64,000 bases of DNA from Cytophagales bacterium (GCA_033344775.1 JAWPMT010000005.1:186001-250000); one strand, 5' to 3'. Shown: positions 1 to 9,465, counted from the stretch's first letter. Numbers and translations: made by a program. The notes: generated by a model from the letters alone, not told the origin.

Positions 1-2
1 TT

Positions 3-905
3 GGATCCTATCAATTAGAAGAATTTTCGGTATTGGACGATGAGAACAATGTCATCTATTTGACGCCAAAAGAGGGATCAGAACTTGCAGCGTTTGTGAA
101 CGATCCACTCCCCATTAGTTTCGACATTACTTTCTCAAATGAAACAACAATATCACCTGAAGTACTCTCTTCCTCCTTCGGTGATGCCTTAGACTTTGGC
201 TATGCTGTTTTTACTTTTAATATTCTTGACCCACTGACCAATAATCTGATCGCTTTCTTCGATTTTAAAGGAGATGCGAATGACAGAATTGGCACCATCA
301 GCGGGACTGTAAATGGCGCTGCTCTGACTGATGACCGGTCTTTGGTTGCGAACGCCGCTTATTTTTTTGACGGACTCGACGACAACATTGATATGGGGGA
401 TGTCCTTGATGTAGGAAGCGATGACTTTTCGATTGTCGTGCATGCCAAGGTTGGTGAGTTCTTCGGATTAAAGTCAGGCACAAATACGCGAGGTGCTCAA
501 ATAATCAGTAAAGGAAATACCATTTTCGGTACTCCTGCCAGGGCGGGGTATTCATTATTTGCTCAGGAAGAAGACAATGGAGATAACGTGTTTCGATTTG
601 TAATTGGATCCGAATCAGAGGGATACTTTACCTTGAAATCATCCGGCGTTCAGACCAACAGATGGTATACAATCGCCTGTGTTAAATCTGACAATGAAAT
701 GAAATTATATGTGGACAGTGAACTGGAAGCCTCTATGACAATTCCACAGGGCATGGATCTAGATAATAATATTCCTTTCGTAGTGGGATCAATAAATAAG
801 CTAGGAAATGATGCGGCTGGCACGACCTTCTATTCAGGAGATATCGATGATATTCGTATTTACAACAAAGCATTATCGGCAAGATTGGTCGAGTTATTGA
901 GATAA
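3..905 (+). CDS. LamG-domain (concanavalin A-like) protein, 5' end cut by window
   Basis: The reading frame is open to the left edge of the window, so only the C-terminal part of about 300 residues is present and the true start lies outside. The visible part is a laminin-G-like jelly roll. It has the opening AFFDFKGDANDR, an internal AYFFDGLDDNIDMG strand, and the closing GDIDDIRIYNKALS motif typical of the Laminin_G_3 family in secreted Bacteroidetes proteins. No type IX sorting domain follows, because the protein stops just after the LamG fold. Proteins of this kind are usually extracellular or surface-exposed and bind glycans or act as adhesins. The substrate cannot be read here. The fold assignment is good; the role is inferred. 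Confidence 0.75.
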   Translation, partial: GSYQLEEFSVLDDENNVIYLTPKEGSELAAFVNDPLPISFDITFSNETTISPEVLSSSFGDALDFGYAVFTFNILDPLTNNLIAFFDFKGDANDRIGTISGTVNGAALTDDRSLVANAAYFFDGLDDNIDMGDVLDVGSDDFSIVVHAKVGEFFGLKSGTNTRGAQIISKGNTIFGTPARAGYSLFAQEEDNGDNVFRFVIGSESEGYFTLKSSGVQTNRWYTIACVKSDNEMKLYVDSELEASMTIPQGMDLDNNIPFVVGSINKLGNDAAGTTFYSGDIDDIRIYNKALSARLVELLR

Positions 906-1054
906 TGCGGGCCTTCCATTGATGATACAGTAATTCGATTTTTTTGATTAAAAAACTCATCAAGCATCAAAGCATGGATCAATTCTTCGTATTCTGTCGA
1001 TAAGGAGTTATTCACTATCCCTAAATACATGCAAAAAAATTGGCATATCGCCTA

Positions 1055-1084
1055 TTGTCTAATTAAATCGTTTGCGTACTTTAT
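1055..1084 (+). promoter_or_regulatory. Candidate promoter upstream of pfkA
   Basis: TTG at 1055-1057, a 19-nt spacer and TACTTTAT at 1077-1084 resemble the Bacteroidetes promoter (TTTG, 19-21 nt, TAnnTTTG), with the last base of the -7 box wrong. It would give a leader of about 130 nt. The surrounding gene-free stretch 906-1223 is AT-rich; I see no convincing terminator, RNA gene or longer reading frame in it. Confidence 0.3.
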
Positions 1085-1223
1085 TTAATGCATAAATGAA
1101 CATCAATCCTGCCCATCTAATCAAATTTTATTTAATATTGGCGCCGGTTTGAGAAAGGTCCTTTTAGAAACCATTCATTTGGGGCATTTTCAAGCCGATT
1201 CACCCCGTCAATAAAAGGTCTAT

Positions 1224-2195
1224 ATGAAAAGCATTGGAGTATTTACTTCTGGAGGGGACGCGCCTGGGATGAATGCATGCATTCGATCTGTAGTTCGGAC
1301 TTCCTTGTTTTTGGGAATAGATGTCTACGGTATCAAATACGGATACAATGGCATGATAGAAGGAGACATCTACAAGATGAAATCCTATTCGGTGAGCAAC
1401 ATCCTTCAAAGAGGCGGTACCATCCTGAAATCTGCACGAAGCAAAGAATTCATGACGCCAGAAGGTCGTAAAAAGGCTTACGATCAGTTGAAAAAAAGAG
1501 GAATCGAAGGATTGGTTGCCATTGGCGGAGATGGAACATTTACAGGAGCTAATATTTTCCACGAGGAATTTGGCATTCCGACTGTCGGAGCACCAGGAAC
1601 GATCGATAATGACCTTTATGGATCAGACTTTACCATTGGTTTCGATACGGCAGTAAACACCGCATTGGACTCCATTGATAAAATTCGAGATACTGCAAAT
1701 TCTCACGACCGGGTCTTCTTTGTGGAAGTGATGGGTCGCCATTCCGGATACATTGCTATCCAATGCGCCATTGGTGGTGGAGCTGAAATGGTAATGGTAC
1801 CAGAAACTTCAACTACGATCAATGACGTGATCCAAACGTTGAAGGAAGGTCGAGATCGTCAAAAAACCTCTTCTATTGTCATCTGTGCAGAAGGTGGTCA
1901 GCAAGGCAGCGCGCTGGAAGTGGCTGCCAAAGTAGCTACTGAATTACCCGGACTTGACATTCGAGTATCAACATTAGGGCACATGCAGCGTGGTGGATCT
2001 CCAACTTCTATGGATCGTATCCTTGCTTCGAGGCTAGGTATGGCTGCTGTCGAAGGTCTGCTCAACGGAGAAACTAACGTCATGGCGGGGATCATCGACA
2101 AAAAAGTGCGTTACACCAGTTTTAAACTTGCGATATCCAAAGCCAAACCGATCAACGAAGACTTGATGCGTTTGGTGCAGGTATTAAGTATTTAA
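1224..2195 (+). CDS. pfkA: ATP-dependent 6-phosphofructokinase
   Basis: Phosphorylates fructose 6-phosphate to fructose 1,6-bisphosphate, the committed step of glycolysis, in the cytoplasm. The 323-residue length is that of the bacterial family. Seen in the sequence: the N-terminal nucleotide loop TSGGDAPGMN (residues 8-17), GGDGT at 101-105, the catalytic PGTIDND at 124-130 with the base Asp128, and MGRHSGY in the sugar site. Gly104 and Gly125 are the residues that mark the ATP-using rather than the pyrophosphate-using branch, which has Asp and Lys there. The ATG start is preceded by an AAAAGG stretch. The 3' end overlaps the convergent miaA gene by 12 bp, so no terminator separates them. 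Confidence 0.95.
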   Translation: MKSIGVFTSGGDAPGMNACIRSVVRTSLFLGIDVYGIKYGYNGMIEGDIYKMKSYSVSNILQRGGTILKSARSKEFMTPEGRKKAYDQLKKRGIEGLVAIGGDGTFTGANIFHEEFGIPTVGAPGTIDNDLYGSDFTIGFDTAVNTALDSIDKIRDTANSHDRVFFVEVMGRHSGYIAIQCAIGGGAEMVMVPETSTTINDVIQTLKEGRDRQKTSSIVICAEGGQQGSALEVAAKVATELPGLDIRVSTLGHMQRGGSPTSMDRILASRLGMAAVEGLLNGETNVMAGIIDKKVRYTSFKLAISKAKPINEDLMRLVQVLSI

Positions 2196-3107
2196 GGCAG
2201 TCAAAATATCATCCTTGATCATTTCAATCTGGTCGGGATGATACCACTTAATTTCAGGATCTCTTTTGAACCAGGTGAATTGCCTTTTTGCGAATCGACG
2301 GGTATTGCGTTTCAATAACCTGACCGCTTCTTCACGATCATATTCACCATCGAAATGTCGGAAAATTTCGGTGTATCCCACCGTTTGTAGTGCATTGTAT
2401 TGCCGATAAGGTAACATTTCCCTGGCCTCATCAAATAGACCTGCTTCAATCATGAGGTCCATTCTGTGTTCGATGCGGGCATAAAGTACATCACGAGGCA
2501 TTTCTATCCCCACTTTGATGTTCTTAAAATTTCGAGGGATTTTGGGTGCTTTCTGTGCTCTGAAAGACGTGAAAGTCTGTTGCGTTGCCCGGATCACTTC
2601 CAAAGCCCTTATAATACGTTGTGGGTTTTGCCGGTCCACCAATTCATAATATTCCGGATCAGCTTTTTCCAATTCGGATAACAAAGGTGTTAATCCGTGC
2701 CAATTAAGCTCATTTTTTAAGGCCTCCCTATAGGAGAGATCAATCTCAGGAAATTCATCTAATCCTTCCCAAACAGCTTTGCAATAAAGCCCGGAACCAC
2801 CTACCATGATCACTACCTTATGCACTCGGTATAGCTCCTCAAGCTTCTCCAGTACCTCACGTTCAAACTGTCCTACATCGTATCGTTGATCGATCTGACA
2901 GTGATTCACAAAATGATGTGGAGCTTGCGCCAACTCTTCAGGTGTAGGTTTCGCCGTACCAATTTCCAATTCCTTAAAAAACTGACGTGAATCTGCCGAA
3001 ATGATCTCCGTATCAAGCCATTTGGCTAGCTCAATGGCCATTGAAGTTTTTCCACTTGCGGTAGGTCCTACGATTGATAACAAATATTTTTCTGGCGCTG
3101 CACTCAT
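2184..3107 (-). CDS. miaA: tRNA dimethylallyltransferase
   Basis: Transfers a dimethylallyl group to N6 of A37 in tRNAs that read codons starting with U, which stabilises codon-anticodon pairing. At 307 residues it has the normal length. The P-loop GPTASGKT is at residues 14-21, followed by the substrate-binding SADSRQ motif and GTAKPT. The C-terminal RRFAKRQFTWFK stretch is typical of the tRNA-binding end of MiaA. It is convergent with pfkA, overlapping it by 12 bp, and divergent from the hybrid kinase gene with only 39 bp between start codons. That short gap must hold the 5' signals of both genes. Confidence 0.95.
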   Translation of the reverse strand: MSAAPEKYLLSIVGPTASGKTSMAIELAKWLDTEIISADSRQFFKELEIGTAKPTPEELAQAPHHFVNHCQIDQRYDVGQFEREVLEKLEELYRVHKVVIMVGGSGLYCKAVWEGLDEFPEIDLSYREALKNELNWHGLTPLLSELEKADPEYYELVDRQNPQRIIRALEVIRATQQTFTSFRAQKAPKIPRNFKNIKVGIEMPRDVLYARIEHRMDLMIEAGLFDEAREMLPYRQYNALQTVGYTEIFRHFDGEYDREEAVRLLKRNTRRFAKRQFTWFKRDPEIKWYHPDQIEMIKDDILTALNT

Positions 3108-3146
3108 ATGGACTAAAACTAGGAATAATTAGGTAATTTTAAGATC

Positions 3147-6100
3147 ATGGGTGAGATTATTGATGCTTCCTTAGCAAGTCTCCAGAGACAAGTGATCGGT
3201 TTGCAAAAGAAGCTGACCATCATTCAGAAGGAGCATTCACGCACCCTTGAGAAAACTAATCATCATTTCAAGGAGCTTTTCAACAGTTCCAGCGATCTCA
3301 TCCAGATCTTTCAACCGCGCGGTGAGATCATTTTCGTGAACGACGCATGGAAAAACAAGTTGGGATATTCCGAGAATGAATTGAAGGACTTAAGATTCGT
3401 TGATGCGATACATCCGGACCACCGACGATCTACCTTAGAAAAGTTACTAAAGATCACAGCAGGGGTCAAAAGTGAAAAGCTGGATACCGTATTGATCTCA
3501 AAATACGGAAAAAATATTTTCGTAAAAGGGACAATGACCTGTGTCTTCGAGGATGAGATCCCCATCGAATACCATTGTATTTTCTTTGATATTACGGAAC
3601 GTGTTCGAGCAGAAAAGGCCCAGAGTCTCTATTATAAAATCGCATCGCTAACCATTCAGCAAAGGAACATCGACGAATTCTATAACCGGGTGTACGAGGA
3701 ACTAAAAAACTTCCTCAAAGTTCGGAACTTCGCCATCGCTCTGAAAAACCCGAACAAAAAAGGATTTCACTTTCCTTATGTGACCAACGAGTCCACCAAC
3801 CCCGAGGCCACTGCGCAGCTGGACCACCTGCTCGCTAATTACACCTTCGATTATGGGAAGCCCCTGATCATGTATGCCGAGGGGATCGAAAAGGTCCTGG
3901 AACGAAAAGGCCTCAAAACCATTCAGCCTGTTCCAAGGATATGGCTTGGAGTTGTTATGCGGTATTCTAACAAAGCTGTTGGAGTAATGTCCGTCTACTC
4001 CTACCGTCATGAAACCGGCTACAATGACAAAGACCTGGAACTACTGGACTTCATTGGCGGTCAGGTAAGTCTGGCGCTGCAGCGGAGAAGTGACGAACGA
4101 AAAATCGAAGATCAGGCCGCTCGATTGAGTGCCATTTTCGAAAGCACCACGCACCAGATCTGGAGTGTGGACCGTAATTATAGTTTCACTTCCTTCAACG
4201 AGAATTTTTCAGAGTCTTTTCAAGGCAACTATGGGTTCCAACCTGAGTTGGGCATGAGCCTGACAGGTAAGCGGCTGCAGAAAGTAGAAAAGATTGATAA
4301 GAAATTATGGCTAGGGCAATACCGTAAAGCATTCGATGGAGAGATCATCAATTTCCAACAAATGCTCGTCAGCGGTAATGGAAAAGAGATTTGGAGAGAC
4401 ATCTTCCTTAATCCAATTTACATGCCTGATGGGAGTATCGATGAAGTATCCGTACTGGCCAATGATATTACAGAAAAAAAGGACAGTGAACGTTCGTTGA
4501 TGGAAAGTGAGGAGAAGTTTCGGAATATCTTCGAATCGTTTCAGGATATCTATTTCCGATGTGATGTGCAAGGCATCATTTCTATGGTAAGTCCTTCGGT
4601 ACAGGAAGTACTTGGCTTTACCTCGAAAGAATTGATCGGTAGAAACATAGGTGACTATTTCCTCTCAAAAATTGGTTTCACTGAGCTTATCAAAGAACTG
4701 TTCAGTAAAAAGCGGATCAGAAACATTGAAGGGAATGCGCTCACCAAATCGGGAGAGGAAATCAACTTCCTCTGCAACGTGAGAATTGTTTCAAAGATCA
4801 GTCGCAGAATAGAGATTGAAGGGGTTGCTCGAGACATTACCCGACTCAAAAACACCAACGTCGAACTTCGAAAAGCCAAGGAACTGGCGGAGCACTCCCT
4901 GCAAATAAAGGAGCGTTTCCTCGCTAATATGAGTCATGAGATCCGTACGCCAATGAATGGGATCATCGGCATGATCGATTTGTTAGGATCTACCTCGTTG
5001 GATGGAGAGCAATCTGAATATGTGCGTACAATCAAACACTCTTCGGACACCCTGCTTCATATTCTCAATGATATTCTTGACCTGTCTAAGATCGAAGCAG
5101 GTAAAATGGAGTTGCGAAAGAAGCCCGTACGGTTAGTAGAAACCTTCGAACGGGTTTACGAACTTTTCTCGCAGCAGGCGTACCTTAATAACACCCAGCT
5201 CTACTACCATCTGGACAACAAGATGCCCGAATGGGTCTTGGCGGACGAGACCCGGTTACTTCAGGTCATTTCGAACCTGACTTCAAATGCAATCAAATTC
5301 TCGCATACAAAAGGCAACATCAATATTTCTATCCGAATCCGTGAGGAAGAGAGAGATCAAATTACCTTCCAGGTCTCAGTGAAAGATTCGGGCATTGGGA
5401 TTTCCGAAGAAGATCAGGAAAAGCTATTCCAAAGTTTCAGTCAGGTAGACAATTCCAGTTCGAAGATCTACGGCGGAACCGGTTTGGGACTGGTGATCTC
5501 CAAAGAACTCGTCAAATCGATGAATGGTGACATAGGTGTGGTTTCCACTCCAGGACTAGGGAGTACCTTTTGGTTTACCTTTCATGCTACTCGAATCACT
5601 GAGCCATCAGAGTTTGAGGAACCGCAAGAGGAACCCTTCATTGTCAAAGAGTTTACCAGTACCGAACCTCGGGTATTGCTAGTGGACGATAATGATATTA
5701 ACCGAAGAGTCGCCAGCCAAATCCTGAAAAAGTCCGGTTGCCAGGTCGAGGAGGCCAAAGATGGCTTTTTAGCCATAGAAATGGTAGACAAGGAGGTTTT
5801 CGATTTGATCTTCATGGACATTCAGATGCCTAAAATGGATGGCGTTGAGGCCACAGCAAAGATCAAGACCCTGGGCAAGGAAACGCTTCCTCCTATCGTA
5901 GCCATGACCGCCTACTCCATGGAAGAAGATCGGGCAAAATTCCTGAGTCAGGGAATGGATGATTATCTGGCCAAGCCCATCAAAGCAAGCTCACTCATTG
6001 AAAAAGTGAAAAACTGGGTCAATTTTGAACCGAAGACCACAGTTGATAGTGAAGTCTTTTCGAAAGACGCAGAATTACTGGTCATCAATCAGAATACGCT

Positions 6101-6416
6101 CAACCACTTACACAAATACGGTGGGACAGAACTGATCCAAAGTGTATTGGAAGAATTTGATGAGGAGGCAGGTGAACAAGTGACCAATGCGCCCATATGG
6201 CTCGCTTCAAAAGATATTGAGTCTCTTCGCACCGCATTACACACGTTAAAAGGGAATGCAGGAACCCTCGGCATTGAAAAACTATCACGAATCGCGGAAT
6301 ACATTGAAAAAAAGATAAAAGAAAATAACTTTGATCATCTGGAAAAAGATTTGGACGACCTCAACCAATCGTTCCTTGAATTCCAGGATAGCTATAGAAA
6401 CCTTTTAATAGATTAA
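3147..6416 (+). CDS. Hybrid sensor histidine kinase (PAS-GAF-PAS-PAS-HisKA-HATPase-REC-HPt)
   Basis: A 1089-residue cytoplasmic signalling protein containing a complete phosphorelay. An N-terminal coiled coil leads into a PAS domain (about 45-150), a GAF domain (about 160-310), two further PAS domains (about 325-445 and 455-575), a HisKA domain with the H-box MSHEIRTPMNG (phospho-His597), and a HATPase with an N-box, GIGI and GTGLGL. A receiver domain follows with VLLVDDND and phospho-Asp891 in MDIQMPKMDG, then a C-terminal HPt domain with His1032 in HTLKG. No transmembrane segment is evident, so the PAS/GAF domains should sense a soluble or internal signal. The single-domain response regulator 10 bp downstream is the likely partner. 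The ligand cannot be read from sequence. Confidence 0.92.
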   Translation: MGEIIDASLASLQRQVIGLQKKLTIIQKEHSRTLEKTNHHFKELFNSSSDLIQIFQPRGEIIFVNDAWKNKLGYSENELKDLRFVDAIHPDHRRSTLEKLLKITAGVKSEKLDTVLISKYGKNIFVKGTMTCVFEDEIPIEYHCIFFDITERVRAEKAQSLYYKIASLTIQQRNIDEFYNRVYEELKNFLKVRNFAIALKNPNKKGFHFPYVTNESTNPEATAQLDHLLANYTFDYGKPLIMYAEGIEKVLERKGLKTIQPVPRIWLGVVMRYSNKAVGVMSVYSYRHETGYNDKDLELLDFIGGQVSLALQRRSDERKIEDQAARLSAIFESTTHQIWSVDRNYSFTSFNENFSESFQGNYGFQPELGMSLTGKRLQKVEKIDKKLWLGQYRKAFDGEIINFQQMLVSGNGKEIWRDIFLNPIYMPDGSIDEVSVLANDITEKKDSERSLMESEEKFRNIFESFQDIYFRCDVQGIISMVSPSVQEVLGFTSKELIGRNIGDYFLSKIGFTELIKELFSKKRIRNIEGNALTKSGEEINFLCNVRIVSKISRRIEIEGVARDITRLKNTNVELRKAKELAEHSLQIKERFLANMSHEIRTPMNGIIGMIDLLGSTSLDGEQSEYVRTIKHSSDTLLHILNDILDLSKIEAGKMELRKKPVRLVETFERVYELFSQQAYLNNTQLYYHLDNKMPEWVLADETRLLQVISNLTSNAIKFSHTKGNINISIRIREEERDQITFQVSVKDSGIGISEEDQEKLFQSFSQVDNSSSKIYGGTGLGLVISKELVKSMNGDIGVVSTPGLGSTFWFTFHATRITEPSEFEEPQEEPFIVKEFTSTEPRVLLVDDNDINRRVASQILKKSGCQVEEAKDGFLAIEMVDKEVFDLIFMDIQMPKMDGVEATAKIKTLGKETLPPIVAMTAYSMEEDRAKFLSQGMDDYLAKPIKASSLIEKVKNWVNFEPKTTVDSEVFSKDAELLVINQNTLNHLHKYGGTELIQSVLEEFDEEAGEQVTNAPIWLASKDIESLRTALHTLKGNAGTLGIEKLSRIAEYIEKKIKENNFDHLEKDLDDLNQSFLEFQDSYRNLLID

Positions 6417-6426
6417 TACCTGGCAA

Positions 6427-6801
6427 ATGGGCAAAAAAATACTTGTGGCGGAAGATAGTTCAGTGATCCAGAACCTAACCAAGCGGATACTGACTATTCA
6501 AAATTATGAAATCACTTCGGTAAAAAACGGAGCGCAGGTACTGGACAAACTCGGAGCAAGTCCGTATGATCTGGTACTTTTGGACATTCACATGCCCATT
6601 ATGGATGGCATGACTTGTGCAAAAGAGATTCGTTCAAATGATCCAGGCGGCAATAAGGACATTCCGATCATTGCCATTACGGGGAATGCGAAGAATTATT
6701 CCATGGAGGACTTCAAGGAAGTAGGAATCAATGACTATTTACCCAAACCTCTGAACTATGATAACATGGTAGAGCTGGTAAAGTCTTATGTAGAGAAATA
6801 A
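6427..6801 (+). CDS. Single-domain response regulator (CheY-like)
   Basis: A 124-residue stand-alone receiver domain. The acidic pocket is Glu9/Asp10 and the phospho-acceptor is Asp53 in LLDIHMPIMDG. The switch threonine (Thr85) is in AITGN and the invariant Lys107 is in LPKPL. There is no output domain, so it acts by protein interaction or as a phosphate shuttle. It starts 10 bp after the hybrid kinase, and its stop codon directly abuts the next ATG, so the genes are cotranscribed. The kinase HPt domain is its probable phosphodonor (inference from position). Confidence 0.92.
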   Translation: MGKKILVAEDSSVIQNLTKRILTIQNYEITSVKNGAQVLDKLGASPYDLVLLDIHMPIMDGMTCAKEIRSNDPGGNKDIPIIAITGNAKNYSMEDFKEVGINDYLPKPLNYDNMVELVKSYVEK

Positions 6802-7077
6802 ATGACCGTTAAGTTTACCAATCATTTTCTCAATAAACTAGAAGATCTTTTTTCTGAAACGGATTACATCCTCCGGTACGAAAAAGGCAGGTTTCAGTCT
6901 GGCTATTGCATCATCAAAGACAAAAAAGTAGCAGTAGTCAATAAGTATTTCTCAACGGAAGGAAAGATCAACAGCCTGATTGAAATTTTAAAATCCATTG
7001 AAGTAGACATTTCCGGGCTAAGCGAGAAAAACAGGAAACTTTACAACGAAATCTCACAAACAGAACTTCAGCTTTGA
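6802..7077 (+). CDS. Small conserved-looking protein of unknown function (91 aa)
   Basis: I do not recognise a named family. It is a soluble alpha/beta protein without signal peptide or membrane segment. The N-terminal half reads as a short beta-sheet (FQSGYCIIKDKKVAVVNKYF), and the C-terminal half as a helix rich in Lys/Glu/Ile. Its coding status is supported by tight packing: its ATG follows the response-regulator stop with no gap, and its TGA overlaps the TTG start of the metallo-hydrolase. It is therefore probably translated by coupling in a four-gene operon (kinase, regulator, this gene, hydrolase). A link to the phosphorelay is possible but unproven. Confidence 0.75.
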   Translation: MTVKFTNHFLNKLEDLFSETDYILRYEKGRFQSGYCIIKDKKVAVVNKYFSTEGKINSLIEILKSIEVDISGLSEKNRKLYNEISQTELQL

Positions 7078-7835
7078 GGATTACATTTCTTGGTACTGGC
7101 ACTTCACAGGGTGTTCCTGTGATCACTTGCACGTGCGATGTGTGCACGTCATTGGACTTTCATGACAAGCGATTGCGAAGTTCAATCCATGTACAGGTTG
7201 GTGAAACGAGCATTGTGGTAGATACCGGACCTGATTTTCGGCAGCAAATGCTCCGGGAAAGGATCAGGAAGCTCAATGCAGTCATATTCACACATGAACA
7301 TAAAGATCACACAGCTGGCCTGGATGATGTCAGAAGCTTCAATTTTGCCCAGAAAACGGACATGCCGATCTATGGCAGGAAAACTGTATTAGAGCAGATC
7401 AAGAAAGAATTCGCTTATGCTTTTGCAGAGATCAAATACCCAGGCGTACCGATCATTACTCCAATAGAAATTGAAAACAGGCCCTTTGAAGTAGCTGGAA
7501 TTGACATCATTCCAATAGAGGTCATGCACCACAAACTCCCTGTTTTTGGTTATCGCTTTGGCGATTTCTCATACATCACAGATACGAATTATATAAGCCC
7601 CGAGGAGATTGATAAAGTCCGTGGCAGTAAAGTGCTCGTTCTAAATGCCCTGCAAAAAACCGAGCATATCAGTCACTACACTTTGCAAGAAGCGGTAGAT
7701 GTTGCAAGAGAAATCGGAGCAGAAAAAACCTACTTCACACACATCAGTCACAAACTGGGGTTACACCAGGAGGTTAATGCAGAACTTCCCGAAGGCATGG
7801 AGTTGGCCTGGGATGGACTCAAAGTAGACCTGTAA
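7074..7835 (+). CDS. MBL-fold metal-dependent hydrolase (PhnP / phosphodiesterase-like)
   Basis: A 253-residue metallo-beta-lactamase-fold hydrolase. The zinc motif THEHKDH (His74, His76, Asp78, His79) is complete, with GTGTSQGVPV near the start and a later VMHH and THISH. Cysteines 19, 21 and 24 (CTCDVC) resemble the extra structural zinc site of PhnP-type cyclic phosphodiesterases. The family cleaves phosphodiesters such as cyclic ribose phosphates or 3' tRNA trailers; the substrate here is not determinable. The start is a TTG inside the preceding stop (TTGA), the only in-frame start that keeps the GTGTSQG strand. It is the last gene of the kinase operon. Confidence 0.85.
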   Translation: MRITFLGTGTSQGVPVITCTCDVCTSLDFHDKRLRSSIHVQVGETSIVVDTGPDFRQQMLRERIRKLNAVIFTHEHKDHTAGLDDVRSFNFAQKTDMPIYGRKTVLEQIKKEFAYAFAEIKYPGVPIITPIEIENRPFEVAGIDIIPIEVMHHKLPVFGYRFGDFSYITDTNYISPEEIDKVRGSKVLVLNALQKTEHISHYTLQEAVDVAREIGAEKTYFTHISHKLGLHQEVNAELPEGMELAWDGLKVDL

Positions 7836-7856
7836 TTCTCGCGCCATTAATATCTC

Positions 7857-9371
7857 ATGTTCCACAGTTATTACTTCATACGTAAGCTGTCAAAAGCTTT
7901 AGGACAGAAACTCACCGGCTGGGAGTTTGTTGCGTGCTTCAGCCAAAACAAAGATGAAATCGTTTTTGGACTAGCCCATGATCAGGAAGAATGCTACATC
8001 AAATGTAATTTTGATCCGCAAGTAAGCTTGATTGACTTTCCTTCCGATTTCAAACGAGCTCGAAAAAACAGCATTGACCTTTTCCCCGAGATTCTTGGAA
8101 AGAAAATAGAGACGGTTCACCAGGTTGATTGGGACAGAAGCTTCTATTTCCAATTATCTGATGGTGCTCAGCTACTTTTCAAACTCCATGGTCGTCGAAG
8201 TAATGTCCTGCTGTTCAAAGACAAAGAGGAATCGAAAGTGTTCCGACATGTTCTTGCCTCGGATCAACAGACGGACCTCAATTCTCTTGCTCGAACAATA
8301 TCCATTGATCATCCACAGGCAGAGGACCTTCGTCAATTACGTATGCTGCTGGGAAAAACCATCTCTGCTTCTGCAACAGATGATGAGGTCTTGAAAATGA
8401 GTCTTAATCTGCTTGTAGCAAATAAAATCTATCTGCATAAAAACCAGCAGGGCAAACCTGAAGTGAGCCTGCTCGAGCCAACACAGTTTGATTTCGAAAG
8501 TGATGATCCAATTAAGATCTGTCAAGAGTTGCACCTCTCCTTCGTGCGGGACTATCTCTTCCTTCACAAGAAACAGAGCATCGTCAATCTGTTAAAAAAA
8601 CGACAGTCCAAAACGGAAAAGGCCCTCGAAAGCTATCAATTGCACCTGAAGAAAATCAATACCCGACGTAGTTACGAAGAAGTGGCCAACATTGTCATGG
8701 CCAATCTACACCAATTCAAGCCGGGTCAGGAAAAAATTGTATTGGAGGATTTTTACACCAACCGGCCCATCGAAATCAAAATCAAACGAGGTGTCAAACC
8801 ACAACACCATGCCGAGAACCTGTATCGAAAAGGGAAAAATGAAAAGATCGAGCGCCAGAAGACGGAAGAAAGCATTGCCGCGAAAGAAGAAGAGCTTTTT
8901 GCCTTGATGGCACAACTAGAAGATTTAGAACCAGTAGACAATTTCCGAACACTCAATCAATTTGTTAAAGAAAAGAAGCTGGATCCATCTAAGGGAGCTA
9001 CATCGGAGACTATCCTTCCATATAAAGAGGTGATTTACATGGGCTTTCAAATATGGATCGGCAAGCATTCTAAAGCTAACGATGAACTGACCTTAAAATA
9101 TGCCCGAAAGGATGACACCTGGCTCCACGCCAAAGATGTTTCGGGCTCACATGTCGTGATCAAAAACGCTGGTAACAAGACCATTCCTACACCTGTATTG
9201 GAAAAAGCCGCTGCCCTCGCCGCACATCATTCCAAACGCAAAAGTGATTCCTTATGCCCAGTGATTTATACGCCGAAGAAGTTTGTCAGAAAGCGCAAAG
9301 GTGATCCACCGGGGGCTGTGGTGGTGGAACGTGAGCAGGTGATCATGATAGCCCCTTCTCCTGAAATTTAG
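7857..9371 (+). CDS. rqcH: NFACT / RqcH-like ribosome quality control protein
   Basis: A 504-residue protein with an NFACT-N domain (about 1-230), a charged coiled-coil middle (about 260-360) and a C-terminal NFACT-R (DUF814) domain. The NFACT-R signature DTWLHAKDVSGSHV begins near residue 419. In Bacillus subtilis, RqcH binds obstructed 50S subunits and, with tRNA-Ala, adds C-terminal alanine tails that mark nascent chains for degradation. The Bacteroidetes homologue is a little shorter than the roughly 570-residue Firmicutes one, and the function is inferred from the family. It follows the metallo-hydrolase by 21 bp, so it may be read from the same transcript. Confidence 0.85.
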   Translation: MFHSYYFIRKLSKALGQKLTGWEFVACFSQNKDEIVFGLAHDQEECYIKCNFDPQVSLIDFPSDFKRARKNSIDLFPEILGKKIETVHQVDWDRSFYFQLSDGAQLLFKLHGRRSNVLLFKDKEESKVFRHVLASDQQTDLNSLARTISIDHPQAEDLRQLRMLLGKTISASATDDEVLKMSLNLLVANKIYLHKNQQGKPEVSLLEPTQFDFESDDPIKICQELHLSFVRDYLFLHKKQSIVNLLKKRQSKTEKALESYQLHLKKINTRRSYEEVANIVMANLHQFKPGQEKIVLEDFYTNRPIEIKIKRGVKPQHHAENLYRKGKNEKIERQKTEESIAAKEEELFALMAQLEDLEPVDNFRTLNQFVKEKKLDPSKGATSETILPYKEVIYMGFQIWIGKHSKANDELTLKYARKDDTWLHAKDVSGSHVVIKNAGNKTIPTPVLEKAAALAAHHSKRKSDSLCPVIYTPKKFVRKRKGDPPGAVVVEREQVIMIAPSPEI

Positions 9372-9372
9372 G

Positions 9373-9465
9373 CTATTTCAGCCCGTTTTTCTCCCATTCA
9401 ATCAAAACCATTCCTCCACCTTTCTTTTTGAAATGATCTTTGGGTCCAACCATAGCTATTTTCAT
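9373..9465 (-). CDS. Possible small ORF, 30 aa
   Basis: A short frame between the rqcH stop and the TPR gene start encodes a basic peptide with a plausible protein-like order (begins MKIAMVGPKDHFKKKGGG, ends WEKNGLK). It is too short to judge alone. Its ATG shares bases with the ATG of the divergent TPR gene, so its promoter would have to lie inside that gene; an internal ATG at 9453 is an alternative start. Codon choice is unremarkable. It could equally be chance. Confidence 0.22.
   Translation of the reverse strand: MKIAMVGPKDHFKKKGGGMVLIEWEKNGLK

Noticed and set aside
1200-1562. 120-codon antisense frame over pfkA
   Set aside because: It is the shadow of a gene with full family motifs on the other strand.
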